Below, piece after piece: positions 16,327 through 25,960 of a stretch of 64,000 nt of DNA (positions are counted from its first letter, which is position 1; every line of letters starts with the position of its first letter). The DNA comes from Streptomyces sp. NBC_00271 (GTDB lineage: Bacteria; Actinomycetota; Actinomycetes; Streptomycetales; Streptomycetaceae). The position numbers were made by a program, and so were the translations under genes. The notes below the pieces were generated by a model that saw only the letters and a program-made list of their open reading frames with translations, did not search any database and had not been told where the DNA came from. The stretch spans positions 245,937-309,936 of the forward strand of contig NZ_CP108071.1 in assembly GCF_036178845.1 (NCBI RefSeq), written 5' to 3'.

Positions 16327-18513
16327 CTACTCCCCTTCTCCGGCGGTCGGGTCGTTCTTGATGAGGTTGGCGATGTTGAACACCGCGCCGGCCTCCTCGA
16401 ACTGCGCTTCCGCCCACAGCACGGTCTGGGTGCCCTGGTGCTTGACCATTCCCGGTGAGACCCCGAGCCGGAACGTGCCCGGCGCGGGCTTGCCCTCGGG
16501 TGTGTGCGGCAGGACATCGAGCGGGCTGGGGCCGGTGGAGGGGTAGACGATGGCGTCGGTGCCGATCGCGACCGGGTAGAGGTCGGCTGCGGCGGCGGTC
16601 TTCATGAGCTTGCGGTGCATGCCGACCCTGACGTTGGCCAGCACGGCGGCCCGGATGTCGGGGCGCCACGTCTCCCGCTTCAGTGCGGGCCACGGCTCGT
16701 AGTAGGGCACTTGGCCCCGGTTGCGCTGCCTGAGCTTGCCGATGCCGCCCTTCGCGGTGGCTTTGATCGCCTTCACCAGCAGTGCCATCGTCGGGTCGAC
16801 CTGCTTGGAGCGGGCCATCGCCTCGAGGAACTCCTGGCCGCCCATCGCGGTGGTGACACCGAGTTCTTCCATGGTCGTCACGTACGCGTCGCGCAGTCGG
16901 TTGTACCAGGGGTCCAGGTAGCGGCCGGTCTGCAGGCGTACGTACGCCTCGATCGGCGCGACCTCGAAGCCGAGCTCCACCGCGTACGCCACGGTCGGGG
17001 TGGCGTACCAGGCCGGGCCTGTCGGGCGGTCGCCCTTCGGCGTGAACGGGCTGGGGAGGCGGTCGGCGTCGACGGTGCGGCCGCCCACCTGCACGCGGGA
17101 GAGGTCGACGTGGGAGAGGTCGACCAGCCACGAGCCGGGCAGCTTCGGGTCGAACGCCGGACGGTTCTTCAGGTGGGTGGGTCCGTCCAGGCCGACAGTG
17201 AGGCCGTTGGCGGCCGCCGCGAACGCGAGGTTGACGTCGATCACGACCAGGTACGGCTTCATGCACTCGTCATCGGTCAGCGGCCGGCACCAGTCGTACG
17301 GCTCCTCCATCAGCATCTGGTCCGGGGTGCGCAGGTGGTGGCGCTCGTACTTGCCTTTCAACTTCGGGTGCTCGTCGGGGACCTCGCACTCCACGACGTC
17401 GTACACCGCCGTCAGCGCGTCCGCGTTGTACGCCCGCTCGAACGTGCCGGTGGCCTCGTCCTTCTCCGCACGGGTCGGCGGGCGCAACGCGGTCATCAGT
17501 TCCAGGCCGGTGGTCGACGCGGTGCCGCGCGGAGTCGTCACCAGCTGCGCGTACGTGCCGAGATACCGGGCGAGGTCGGCGGGGTGCATGGCCGGGATCT
17601 TCGGGTCGTCCTTGTCGTCCCACTCCCGCGCGTCCAGCGCGTTCCAGGCCGGAATGCACAGCTGCACGCAGCGGCGCCTGGAGCCCTCCGGGTCGCGATA
17701 GATCCGCGCCCAGGACCCGAACCCGCGCTGGGTGAGCTGCAGTTCAGCCTTCTTGATCTGCTTGACCACCTTGTGGCTGTCCTGGAGCCGCCCGGCGCGC
17801 CGCTCGTCATCCGACAGGGCGGCGGGCAGGCCGTAGCGCTCCAGCGCGGCGGGGGTGAGCACGAGGACCGGGTCGCCGTCACGGCCGTTGCGGTGCAGGC
17901 GGGGCTGACCGAGCTTCGCCTCGGCAAGCGTCCAGTCGACCAGGGCCGGAAGGGACTTGGCGGGCACGTCCAGGACCAGGCCGCCGACGCAGTACGCCGA
18001 CACCTGCCCGTCCTCGCAGTCGACGACCGCCAGCGGGCCGTTCTCGAAGCGCGGGTCGACCGCGGCCGCCCTCGGCGCGGTGGCCTTGGCCGCCTTCTTG
18101 GTGCCCGGGCGCCGCGACGTTGACGACGGCCTGGCGGTCGCCGCCGGTCGGGCGGGCGCCTTCGGGGCGGCCGGCTCCGACGGAGCCGCAGTCGCCGGGG
18201 CGGGCGCGGCGGTGAACGTCTCCGGCACGGCGAGCTCGGAGGGCGACTCGTTGTCGGGGGCGGGGAAGCGTGCGGCGAGGCCTTCGAGCAGCCGGGCGTA
18301 GGCGGTGCGCTGCGGCGGCCGCGGCTCTGTCTTGCCGGTCTCCCAGTTCCCCACGGCCTCCCGGCGGGTGCCGAGGACCTTGGCGATCTGGGTCTGGCTC
18401 AGCTCGGCAGCCTCGCGCAGTCGCTTGCGCTCAGCGGGCGGCGGCAGGTCGTTCTGGTCGACCTGGTTCAGCAGCGCGTCGACAGCGCTGAGCAGCTCGT
18501 TCTCAGTGGGCAC
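16327..18513 (-). CDS. tap: Telomere-associated protein Tap
   Basis: About 728 aa. The GTG at 18513 is preferred (GGAGG seven bases upstream); an in-frame GTG at 18522 overlaps that site. An N-terminal XRE-type HTH (about 35-70, LSQTQIAKVLGTRREAVGNW) is followed by an Ala/Pro-rich linker. Further on are blocks resembling family B polymerase motifs: VVIDVNLAF (about 425, motif A-like), KATAKGGIGKLRQR (about 590, motif B-like) and VAIGTDAIVYPS (about 655, motif C-like). Tap binds folded telomere 3' overhangs and recruits Tpg, and Tap proteins have been reported to add the first nucleotides to Tpg. The polymerase-motif reading here is my inference from sequence. Confidence 0.9.
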   Translation of the reverse strand: MPTENELLSAVDALLNQVDQNDLPPPAERKRLREAAELSQTQIAKVLGTRREAVGNWETGKTEPRPPQRTAYARLLEGLAARFPAPDNESPSELAVPETFTAAPAPATAAPSEPAAPKAPARPAATARPSSTSRRPGTKKAAKATAPRAAAVDPRFENGPLAVVDCEDGQVSAYCVGGLVLDVPAKSLPALVDWTLAEAKLGQPRLHRNGRDGDPVLVLTPAALERYGLPAALSDDERRAGRLQDSHKVVKQIKKAELQLTQRGFGSWARIYRDPEGSRRRCVQLCIPAWNALDAREWDDKDDPKIPAMHPADLARYLGTYAQLVTTPRGTASTTGLELMTALRPPTRAEKDEATGTFERAYNADALTAVYDVVECEVPDEHPKLKGKYERHHLRTPDQMLMEEPYDWCRPLTDDECMKPYLVVIDVNLAFAAAANGLTVGLDGPTHLKNRPAFDPKLPGSWLVDLSHVDLSRVQVGGRTVDADRLPSPFTPKGDRPTGPAWYATPTVAYAVELGFEVAPIEAYVRLQTGRYLDPWYNRLRDAYVTTMEELGVTTAMGGQEFLEAMARSKQVDPTMALLVKAIKATAKGGIGKLRQRNRGQVPYYEPWPALKRETWRPDIRAAVLANVRVGMHRKLMKTAAAADLYPVAIGTDAIVYPSTGPSPLDVLPHTPEGKPAPGTFRLGVSPGMVKHQGTQTVLWAEAQFEEAGAVFNIANLIKNDPTAGEGE

Positions 18514-18647
18514 AGAGCTCACCTCCGGTACACACCCTACCTCAATCGCGCATTGGATCGCTCACCACTTCGCGCATTGGATCGCTCAAATCGTTACGTT
18601 GATCGCGCTCGCTGTCCCATGACGCGAGGCGGGAGACAGGAGGCGCA

Positions 18648-19045
18648 GTGCCAGGAGGAGACGGGGTCTCGGCCGTGCTCTCGGAGCGGGAGAGCTTCGA
18701 CGTGCTGCACCGAGTGATCCTTCCGGCCGCGACGCGAGACGCCGCCACGCAGTCCCGTCCAGTCGTGGTCGTCGTGGCCGGTCAGCCCGGGGCGGGCAAG
18801 ACGCGGATCGCCGACCTCGTGCAGGCCGTCCTGGACCGCCGCGGCGGCGCCGTACGGGTCGGGCGGGACCTCTACAAGTCAGTCCACCGCCACTATCCCG
18901 GCCTCCTGGCCGCCGACGTCCGTACGGCCGGAGCCCTGGTCCGCCCCGACACCTCGCGCTGGCAGGCCGCCGTCGAAGCACACGTCCGTGACCGGCGCTT
19001 CGACGCCGTGGTGGAATCGGCGCTCGCCGACCTGGACGAACAGGA
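18648..19045 (+). pseudogene. Truncated zeta-toxin family protein
   Basis: Starts at GTG 18648 with AGGAGG five bases upstream. It has a Walker A (VVVVAGQPGAGKTRIADLV, about residues 40-55) and zeta-type continuation (VRVGRDLYKSVHRHYPGLL, FDAVVESALADLDE). Zeta toxins phosphorylate UDP-N-acetylglucosamine. Similarity stops at about residue 132, where the frame enters unrelated and transposase-derived sequence, so only the N-terminal half is left. No epsilon-like antitoxin gene is next to it. Confidence 0.7.
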
Positions 19046-19149
19046 GCGCCAATTACCCCGGCCGGCCTCGGCCTTGTCGATGCCCGGCCGGGTAGAGGGG
19101 TCCGTAACCGCCTCCGGGACGACTCGTTGCTCAAGTGAGCCTGGCGACG

Positions 19150-19310
19150 TGCCCACCGTACGGCGTCAGGCCCGCACCACCGAGCGGTACACGGCGATGC
19201 AGCAACTGCTGTCCGAGGGCAAATCCCTGGCCGCGATCGGCCGCCAGCTGCGGCTGGACCACTCGACCGTACGGCGCTTCGTCCGCGCCCGGAGTCTCTA
19301 CGAACTGCGC
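19150..19310 (+). pseudogene. ISL3-family transposase, internal fragment
   Basis: In frame after the zeta remnant, the plus strand reads RRQARTTERYTAMQQLLSEG, KSLAAIGRQLRLDHSTVRRF and VRARSLYEL, the helix-turn-helix insert found in actinomycete ISL3 transposases (compare VRAVARRLELSRNTVRRYAR in 6537-8135). Neither the start nor the catalytic region is present. It lies at the junction between two truncated genes and is probably the scar of the event that broke them. Confidence 0.6.
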
Positions 19311-19319
19311 GGCCTCGCC

Positions 19320-21186
19320 GGACAGCGCCTGGGTGGCCGACAACGCTGTCCGCGACGCGTCCACCAGCACGCTGCCGGCGCAGACGGACTACCGGATGCG
19401 GGCCAAGACCCAGACGCGGCTGGAGCCGTCGGCCTTCCACACCTCGAACGCCGCGCGGAGCTGCGCGTTCGAGCCGTCGACCGACTGCACCGTGCCAAGC
19501 ATTTTTGGCGTGGTGTCGCTGGTGGCGAAGGGCAGCTTGGAGTCATTGCAGGCACGTCCGGTGGTGCCCTGCTGCACGCCGTACGAGGTCGGCTTGTCCG
19601 GGTAGGACACGTAGGTCACCGACAGCTTCGCGTCGTTGCGGAACCGCGCCCAGGCGCCCGCGTCGGACTCGTCGTGCGCGGTCAGCGAGAAGGTGATCTG
19701 CGCCGTCTTGTTCGCGGCGTAGGACGCGAGCGTTGTCGTCAGGTTCTCATTCGTCTCGGCCAGGTTGTCGCTGAAGCGCACCCAGTTCGCCGGCTGCGAC
19801 GGGCTGCACAGGCTGCCCCGCCCATAGGCCACGCTCCGGTCGCCCATCAGGCCCACCCCGGTGGGGCGGGACGACCATGTGGTGCTGGAGGAGATGCCCT
19901 TGTCCACGCGGCTCAGGTCGTACCAGTGCGCATCGCACGTGAACGTCCACGTCTGGTACACCTCCATCGTCGCGTCCAGGACCTTCTTGCCGTGGATCGA
20001 CGAGAGCGGGTACTCGAAGTACATGCGCACGGGCTGTTGGAGCAGAGGTAGCCGGCGTAGTTGGAACAGTGCCCCACGCCCTTGTCCCCGTCGAACTCCC
20101 AGTACTTGGTGCCGTTGGAGGCCAGAGCCGTCCAGTCGCCCAGCACGATGCCCTTGGTCGGCGGATCGATGTAGAGCGGGAAGGCGGTGTCCGCGCCGTG
20201 GAGCAGGGCCGGATCGGGCGTGATCTCCAGAGTGGTTCCGTTGACCTTGAGCGGGAGCTCGGCTGCCGCATCACCGCTGCCGGGGCCTTCCGAAGGGGTC
20301 GGTTCACCCCCGGCGGCAGGTAGCGGGGTCGTCTCCGCCGCCGGCTCACCCTCGGTCTCCGCCTCTGCTGAAGAAGTGGTGTGGGCGAGTTGAGTGGTGA
20401 CGTTGGCAGGGGAGGTGACGGTGGCCGGGGTGTCACCGGCCGAGTCCCACATCCGTCCTGCCGGGCTCTCGAAGACCGGGGTGTCGTTGTTGTCGCGTGA
20501 GACGAAGCCGCCGTCAGCTGTCGGGGCGATGTCCAAGCCGCTACCTGACACCGTCATCCTGATCGTCGCGAGCGCCGGGTTCTTTGCCGCCTCCGCGGTC
20601 TTGACCACGAGAACCGAGGTGTAGCCAGAGCTCAGCGCGGTCAGTTTCAGGTCCACGTCCGGGAGGACTCCGGCATAGGTGGCGGTGTCGCCGTCGAGCC
20701 GGGGCTCGGGGAGCGCGGTGGGCCAGCCGAGCTGCAGCTTGTGCCCCTCGTCCGCCAGCGTGACCAGTCCGTCCCTGCTGCCGCCGCCCGAGAAGTGAGC
20801 TCGGCCGTCGTGTTCTTCGCCCGCACAGAGCCGTCGGCCTCGCGCGCGAGGGTGGTGTCGATGGGAGCCCAAGTGCCGTCCTCCTTCCGGGCACGGACCG
20901 GAGCCGCGTTCATCTCCTGTGTGAAGGTGCCGTCCGGATTGGCGAAGACCTGGGACGACTCGGTGGTCGCTGCGTCCACGGCCACCCGCTCACCGGTCTT
21001 GGCCGCGAGAGCGCTCGCCTCCGACTCCGGAGTCCTGTCAGCCGCTACTGAGGCCGTCCCGTCATCGGCGAGTGCCGGAGTCGCCCCGGCCCCGATCACC
21101 GGAACCGCACCCCCCAGGAGCGTGACGGCTATCGCCCCACTCCGCACCGCCTGACGCCAGCCGTGCCACCGTTGTTGTGAAACCAC
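19320..21186 (-). pseudogene. Secreted RHS/polymorphic-toxin-like protein, N-terminal part, frameshifted
   Basis: Begins with a clear Sec signal peptide (basic start, GAIAVTLLGGAVPVIGAG, AxA site before DDGTAS). It continues as the N-terminal domain typical of large streptomycete RHS-repeat or polymorphic-toxin proteins (NPDGTFTQEMNAAPVRARKE, GKTYWEFD-like TKYWEFDGDKG, WYDLSRVDKG). Two single-base losses shift the frame, near 20797 (after NTTAELT) and near 20032 (after AGYLCSN). A stop (TAG) occurs near 19389 and similarity fades by about 19320 at the ISL3 fragment. The repeats and C-terminal toxin are absent. Confidence 0.7.
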
Positions 21187-21652
21187 GCCCCACCCGTTTT
21201 CTTAATATTTTCTTATAAGAAACTGTGAGGATCATGTGTTACTTGATCATTTGGGGTCAATGGTGTCGCATATCTGATCGATCGCTGACGGGTGGACGGC
21301 CGTGCGAGGCTCTCACCAGGAAGTCTTCGTCAATACCGTCCGGAAAAAAATGATGGATACTACCGGCAAAGTGGAACCAGGTCAAGGTATCTGACCGCGC
21401 ATCGGCTACCGCCAGCGCCGCCTCAAGCCGAGGCGGCAGGCCCTGCTGGTCCTGGTTCGTCTCGGTGTGGCGACACCTACGCGCGCATGGCCGCCGAGTT
21501 CGGCATCGGGATCGCGACCGCGCTACATACGGGAGGCTGTCGGCCCCTTGGCCGCGGTCGCGCCACGGCAGGGCCGCAGTCGTCTGATGCTCACAGCAGA
21601 GTGACCAGCCAGGCGGAGGCCAGCAACCCGGTCCGGCGGAGTGAGCAGCCCT
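21187..21652 (+). pseudogene. Intergenic region with degraded IS5-type transposase remnant
   Basis: 466 bases with no intact gene. At about 21400-21560 the plus strand alternates between two frames giving RQALLVLVRL, CGDTYARMAAEFGIGIATA and RYIREAV, the N-terminal region of an IS5-group DDE transposase with frameshifts. An AT-rich tract (TTTTCTTAATATTTTCTTAT, about 21200-21219) lies upstream of the secreted-protein pseudogene and may have held its promoter. Confidence 0.4.
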
Positions 21653-22027
21653 CTAGAGCTCGCCGCTCCGCCAGAGCCGTTCCTGCTCGTTGAGGAGTCC
21701 CTCGTCGACGGCGGTGTTCCGGCGGTTTTCGACCCACACCGCGGCGAGTGGCCCGAAGACATCGAGTTTGTCGGCAGGGAAGGAACCATCTTCTTCATAG
21801 AGGGCGACCAGCGGTGCGGCGGCCGAGTCATCGCGGTCGCAGACTCGGCACAGTACGGATTCTCTGAAGCCGCTGACGGTGCCGCCCTTGTTGTTGCGCC
21901 AGCTGTGGGGATAGCGGGCCAGGAGTATCGTCGGCTGGCTGCAGGTGGGGCAAGGTGGTGTTACTCCGACGTTGAGGATGATCTCTTCTAAGTCGTGCGG
22001 CTCGCCGGTACTGGCTTCCTCGCTCAC
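21653..22027 (-). CDS. Zinc-ribbon protein, DUF6300-like
   Basis: 124 aa from a GTG at 22027 that overlaps the dnaE stop by four bases (GTGA). It has two cysteine pairs, CPTC (about 22) and CRVC (about 56), flanking LLARYPHSWRN and SGFRESVLCRVCD. The C-terminal half is acidic and ends NEQERLWRSGEL. The layout agrees with the streptomycete DUF6300 family as I recall it. Function is unknown; the overlap predicts translational coupling to the DNA polymerase gene. Confidence 0.65.
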   Translation of the reverse strand: MSEEASTGEPHDLEEIILNVGVTPPCPTCSQPTILLARYPHSWRNNKGGTVSGFRESVLCRVCDRDDSAAAPLVALYEEDGSFPADKLDVFGPLAAVWVENRRNTAVDEGLLNEQERLWRSGEL

Positions 22028-25000
22028 GCCACCCCTTGCCACGCCTCCGGGCCAAAGGATCCCTTGATGTCTGAGGCGATGGTAGCGGCGTTCACCAGCG
22101 AGGGAAGCTGGTAGACGATGGTTCTCTGTGGGCCGCGTACCGCGAGTTGAACGGGATTCTGGCCGGGGTGGGCGCCCATGATGCGTTTGAGTTCGTTGAT
22201 GCATGGCTCGTTGATGCGGTGATAGGGCAGCCGGAGCTGGACGGGGGCTGCGCCGTCGCGTTCGGCGGAGGTCACGTCGAGGACCTGCAGTTCCTGCCCG
22301 AAGATGCTGATGGCGCCGTCGCGGTCGTTGACGCGGCCTTGCACGGTGATGACGCTGTCCTCCACCAGGGCGGCGGCGACCATCTGGTAGGTGGCGGGGA
22401 AGAAGAGGGCCTCGATCGTTCCGTCACGGTCGGCGAGGTTGACGATGGCCCAGGCGTTGCCTTGTTTGGTCATCTTGGGCTGGACGCTGGTGATCAGGCC
22501 GGAGAGGCGGACCACGCCTTCGGTGCGCCCTGAGGCCAGCAGGTCCACGATGGTGGTGTCGCGGTTGGTGGACAGGATGTGCTCGGTGCCGTCCAGCGGG
22601 TGCGCGGAGACGTACATGCCGAGCATCTCGCGTTCGATGGACAGGAGTTGCTTGCGGGGCCATTCGTCGTCGCTGACCGGCACGTCCAGGCTGAAGCTGT
22701 CGTTGCCGGCTGCGTCGCCGAGGCCGGCGAAGAGATCGTCCTGTCCGTAGGCGGCTGCCTTCTTGAGCGGGACGACTGCGTCGATGGCGCTCTCGTGGGC
22801 GGCGGACAGTCCCTTGCGGGTATGTCCCAGGGAGTCGAAGGCGCCGGCTCTGATGAGGGATTCCACGGCCCGCTTGTTCAGCGCGGGCAGGTCGACCTTG
22901 TCGAGGAAGTCGGAGAACGAAGTGAACTTCCCCTTGGACTTGCGGGCAGCGATGATCGATTCGATGACGTTGTCGCCCACGTTGCGCACGGACAGCAGTC
23001 CGAAGCGGACGTCGTCGCCCACGGCCGCGAACTCGGCGAGCGACTCGTTCACATCCGGCGCGAGGACGGTGACGCCGAGCTTGCGGGCATCGGCGAGGTA
23101 GATGCCGGCCTTGTCCTTGTCGTCACCGACAGAGGTGAGCAGGGCCGCCATGTACTCGGCCGGGTAGTTGGCCTTGAGGTAGGCGGTCCAGTAGGAGACG
23201 AGTCCGTAGCCTGCGGTGTGGGACTTGTTGAACGCGTAGCCGGAGAACGGGAGCATGACGTCCCAGATCGCCTTGATCGACTCTTCCGAGTAGTCGTTGT
23301 CGGCCATGCCGTCGTGGAACTTCTGCCACTCGGCGGCCAGCACCTCGGGCTTCTTCTTGCCCATCGCGCGGCGCAGCATGTCGGCGCCACCGAGTGTGTA
23401 GCCGGCCAGGGTCCGGGCGATGGCCATGATCTGTTCTTGGAAGATGAGCAGGTGGTGGGTGGAGCCCAGGATCGGGTCCAGGACTTCCTTCAGCTCGGGG
23501 TGGATCGGGTCCGGGTTCTGCTTGCCGTTCTGCCGCAGCGCGTAGTTGGTGTGCGCGTTGGCGGCCATCGGGCCGGGCCGGTACAGGGCGAGGGCGGCCG
23601 CGATGTCTTCGAAGCGGGAGGGCTCCATCAGTTTCAGCAGCGCGCGCATGCCGCCGCCGTCGAGCTGGAACACGCCGAACGTGTCGCCGCGGCCCAGAAG
23701 CTCGAAGGTCTTCTTGTCGTCCAGCGGGATCACGGTGACGCTGGTGTCGCCGTTGCCCGGGTCGACGGTGGCCAGCTTGACGCCGCGGTTCTCGCGGATG
23801 TTCGTCAGCGCGTGGTCGATCACGCCCAGGTTGCGCAGGCCCAGGAAGTCCATCTTGACCAGCCCCATGTTTTCGCAGCTGGGGTAGTCAAAGCCGGTGA
23901 TCTTGACGCCGTCCTTGGCGCGCATGTGCAGCGGGATGCGCTCGGTCAGCTTCGTCTTGGACAGGATGACCGCGGCCGCGTGTACACCGGTGCCGCGGGT
24001 GAGGCCTTCGACACCCTTGGCGGTGTCGATGACCTTCTTCACCTCCGGTTCGTTCTCGTACATCGTCCGGATTTCGCCGGCCTCGCCGTAGCGCGGGTGC
24101 GCGGAGTCGAAGATGCCGTCCAGCGGGATCGATTTGCCCATGATGTCCGGCGGGAGCGCCTTGGTGATGCGCTCGCCGTGCTGGAAGGGGTAGCCGAGGA
24201 TGCGGGACGAGTCCTTGATCGCGTTCTTGGCTTTGATCTTGCCGAAGGTGTTGACCATGGCGGTGTACTCGTCGCCGTACTTCTCGGTGACGTAGCGGAC
24301 CATGGCGTCGCGCTGGCGGTCGTCGAAGTCGAGGTCGACATCCGGCGGGTTGATGCGCTCCGGGTTCAAAAAGCGTTCGAAGAGCAGGCCGTGCTCGAGC
24401 GGGCACAGCTCGGTGATGCGGGTCGCGTACGCGACGATCGAGCCGGTGGCCGACCCGCGGCCGGGCCCGACCGGGATCTTGTTGTCGCGGGCGTGGCGGC
24501 AGATGTCGGCGACCACGAGGAAGTAGGAGGAGAAGCCCATGGGGCCGATGACCGTCATCTCGGTCTCGAAGCGCTCCATGACCTCGGCCGGGACCGGGTC
24601 GCCGTAGCGCATGGCCAGGCCCTTGAGGCATTCCTTGCGCAGCCAGGACTCCTGCGTCTCCCCCTCCGGCACGTCCGGGTACTGCGGCATCTCGTCGACG
24701 TTCTCGAAGACGGAGTCGTAGGACTCGATGCGCTCGGCGATCAGAAGGGTGTTGTCGCAGGCCTGCGGCAGCTCCGCAAACAGCTCCCGCATCTCGGCGG
24801 CGGTCTTGAGGTAATAGCCGCTGCCCTGGAACCGGAACCGCTTCGGGTCGTCCTTGTTCTTGCCCACCCCGATGCACAGCAGGTTGTCATGCGCATCGGC
24901 CTGCTCCTCGTGCACATAGTGCGCGTCGTTCGTGGCCAGCAGCGGAATGTTCAGATCCCTGGCCAGCCGCAACAGCCCGTCGCGGACGTCCTTCTCGATG

Positions 25001-25617
25001 GACAGCCCATGGTCCATCAGCTCCAGGAAGTAACTCTCCTTGCCGAAAATGTCCTGGTAGGCGGCAGCGACCTCACGGGCCTCGTCGTACTGGTTCAGCC
25101 GCAGCCGCGTCTGGACCGCCCCGGACGGGCAGCCCGTCGTGGCGATGATGCCGCCCGCGTGCTCGCTGATCAGCTCCATGTCCATCCGCGGCTTGCCCGC
25201 GGGGAACTGACCGGTGTAGCTGGCCTCGGTCGACAGGTAGAAGAGGTTCTTCAGACCCTGGACGTTCTGCGCCCACATCGTCATATGCGTGAACCGGCCA
25301 CCGCCGGACACGTCCTTCGAGCCCTCACCGTCGTCCGACATGGCCCGCTGGCCGCCCGGACCCCAGAACTCCTGCTTGCGGTTCCGGCGCGAGGACGGCG
25401 CGACGTAGGCCTCGATCCCGATGATCGGCTTGACGCCGTCGACACCCTTGGACACCTGATGGAACTCGTACGCACCGAACATGTTTCCGTGGTCGCTCAT
25501 GGCGACGGCCGGCATGCCCTGACGCTCGACTTCGGCGAACATCGGCTTGAGCTTCTGCGCGCCGTCGAGCATCGAGTATTCGGTGTGATTGTGCAGGTGA
25601 ACAAAGGAATCCGTCAC
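22024..25617 (-). CDS. dnaE: DNA polymerase III alpha subunit (extra DnaE)
   Basis: 1197 aa, full length for actinobacterial DnaE1. The N-terminal PHP domain has FVHLHNHTEYSMLDG and AVAMSDHGNMFGAYEF. The palm shows GPGRGSATGSIVAYA and PDVDLDFDDRQRD (catalytic Asp pair, about residue 425). It is followed by a fingers block (GYAFNKSHTAGYGLVSYWTA), an HhH region and an OB fold near the C-terminus (KMTKQGNAWAIVNLADRDG). It is the replicative polymerase type rather than the imuA-linked DnaE2. Because it sits among mobile and telomere genes it is most likely a second, replicon-borne copy; that is inference. Confidence 0.9.
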   Translation of the reverse strand: MTDSFVHLHNHTEYSMLDGAQKLKPMFAEVERQGMPAVAMSDHGNMFGAYEFHQVSKGVDGVKPIIGIEAYVAPSSRRNRKQEFWGPGGQRAMSDDGEGSKDVSGGGRFTHMTMWAQNVQGLKNLFYLSTEASYTGQFPAGKPRMDMELISEHAGGIIATTGCPSGAVQTRLRLNQYDEAREVAAAYQDIFGKESYFLELMDHGLSIEKDVRDGLLRLARDLNIPLLATNDAHYVHEEQADAHDNLLCIGVGKNKDDPKRFRFQGSGYYLKTAAEMRELFAELPQACDNTLLIAERIESYDSVFENVDEMPQYPDVPEGETQESWLRKECLKGLAMRYGDPVPAEVMERFETEMTVIGPMGFSSYFLVVADICRHARDNKIPVGPGRGSATGSIVAYATRITELCPLEHGLLFERFLNPERINPPDVDLDFDDRQRDAMVRYVTEKYGDEYTAMVNTFGKIKAKNAIKDSSRILGYPFQHGERITKALPPDIMGKSIPLDGIFDSAHPRYGEAGEIRTMYENEPEVKKVIDTAKGVEGLTRGTGVHAAAVILSKTKLTERIPLHMRAKDGVKITGFDYPSCENMGLVKMDFLGLRNLGVIDHALTNIRENRGVKLATVDPGNGDTSVTVIPLDDKKTFELLGRGDTFGVFQLDGGGMRALLKLMEPSRFEDIAAALALYRPGPMAANAHTNYALRQNGKQNPDPIHPELKEVLDPILGSTHHLLIFQEQIMAIARTLAGYTLGGADMLRRAMGKKKPEVLAAEWQKFHDGMADNDYSEESIKAIWDVMLPFSGYAFNKSHTAGYGLVSYWTAYLKANYPAEYMAALLTSVGDDKDKAGIYLADARKLGVTVLAPDVNESLAEFAAVGDDVRFGLLSVRNVGDNVIESIIAARKSKGKFTSFSDFLDKVDLPALNKRAVESLIRAGAFDSLGHTRKGLSAAHESAIDAVVPLKKAAAYGQDDLFAGLGDAAGNDSFSLDVPVSDDEWPRKQLLSIEREMLGMYVSAHPLDGTEHILSTNRDTTIVDLLASGRTEGVVRLSGLITSVQPKMTKQGNAWAIVNLADRDGTIEALFFPATYQMVAAALVEDSVITVQGRVNDRDGAISIFGQELQVLDVTSAERDGAAPVQLRLPYHRINEPCINELKRIMGAHPGQNPVQLAVRGPQRTIVYQLPSLVNAATIASDIKGSFGPEAWQGVA

Positions 25618-25960
25618 CGGGAGGGCACCTCCGGAGTCGTGGGAAGGACTTCACCCTAGCCCCCAAACGATGATCGAATCCGGCCCTGAAACGACGTCAA
25701 AGCCGTCTCGGCCAAGCCCCTCCCGGGTGACCTCGCACTCTCACAGACCGAAGTCGAAACGCTCCTCGGCGTGGCGGCTCGTCGCGCGCCGACGGCGATC
25801 TTCAGGAGCCCGAGACAGCCCGGAATGCATCAGTCAGTGAGCGTTGCGAGGATGCCGCCAACATCTCACGAGAGTGGCTGATTGCGGCCGTCTTGCCGGA
25901 TCTTTCCAGAGTGCTTCACCATCTGTAATCAGGCGGAGCTGGTCGAACTCAGGGGTGGGG
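25618..25960. other. Intergenic region between divergent dnaE and tcmP genes
   Basis: 343 bases holding the divergent promoters. No complete gene, repeat or transposon end was recognised. Short open frames here lack ribosome sites. Confidence 0.5.

Noticed and set aside
14822-21186. A telomere sequence near tap-tpg
   Set aside because: No closely packed palindromes of the streptomycete telomere type were seen; hairpins here are single terminators.
22579-25659. 1026-codon plus-strand frame opposite dnaE
   Set aside because: Antisense shadow caused by high third-position GC; dnaE is unmistakable on the other strand.
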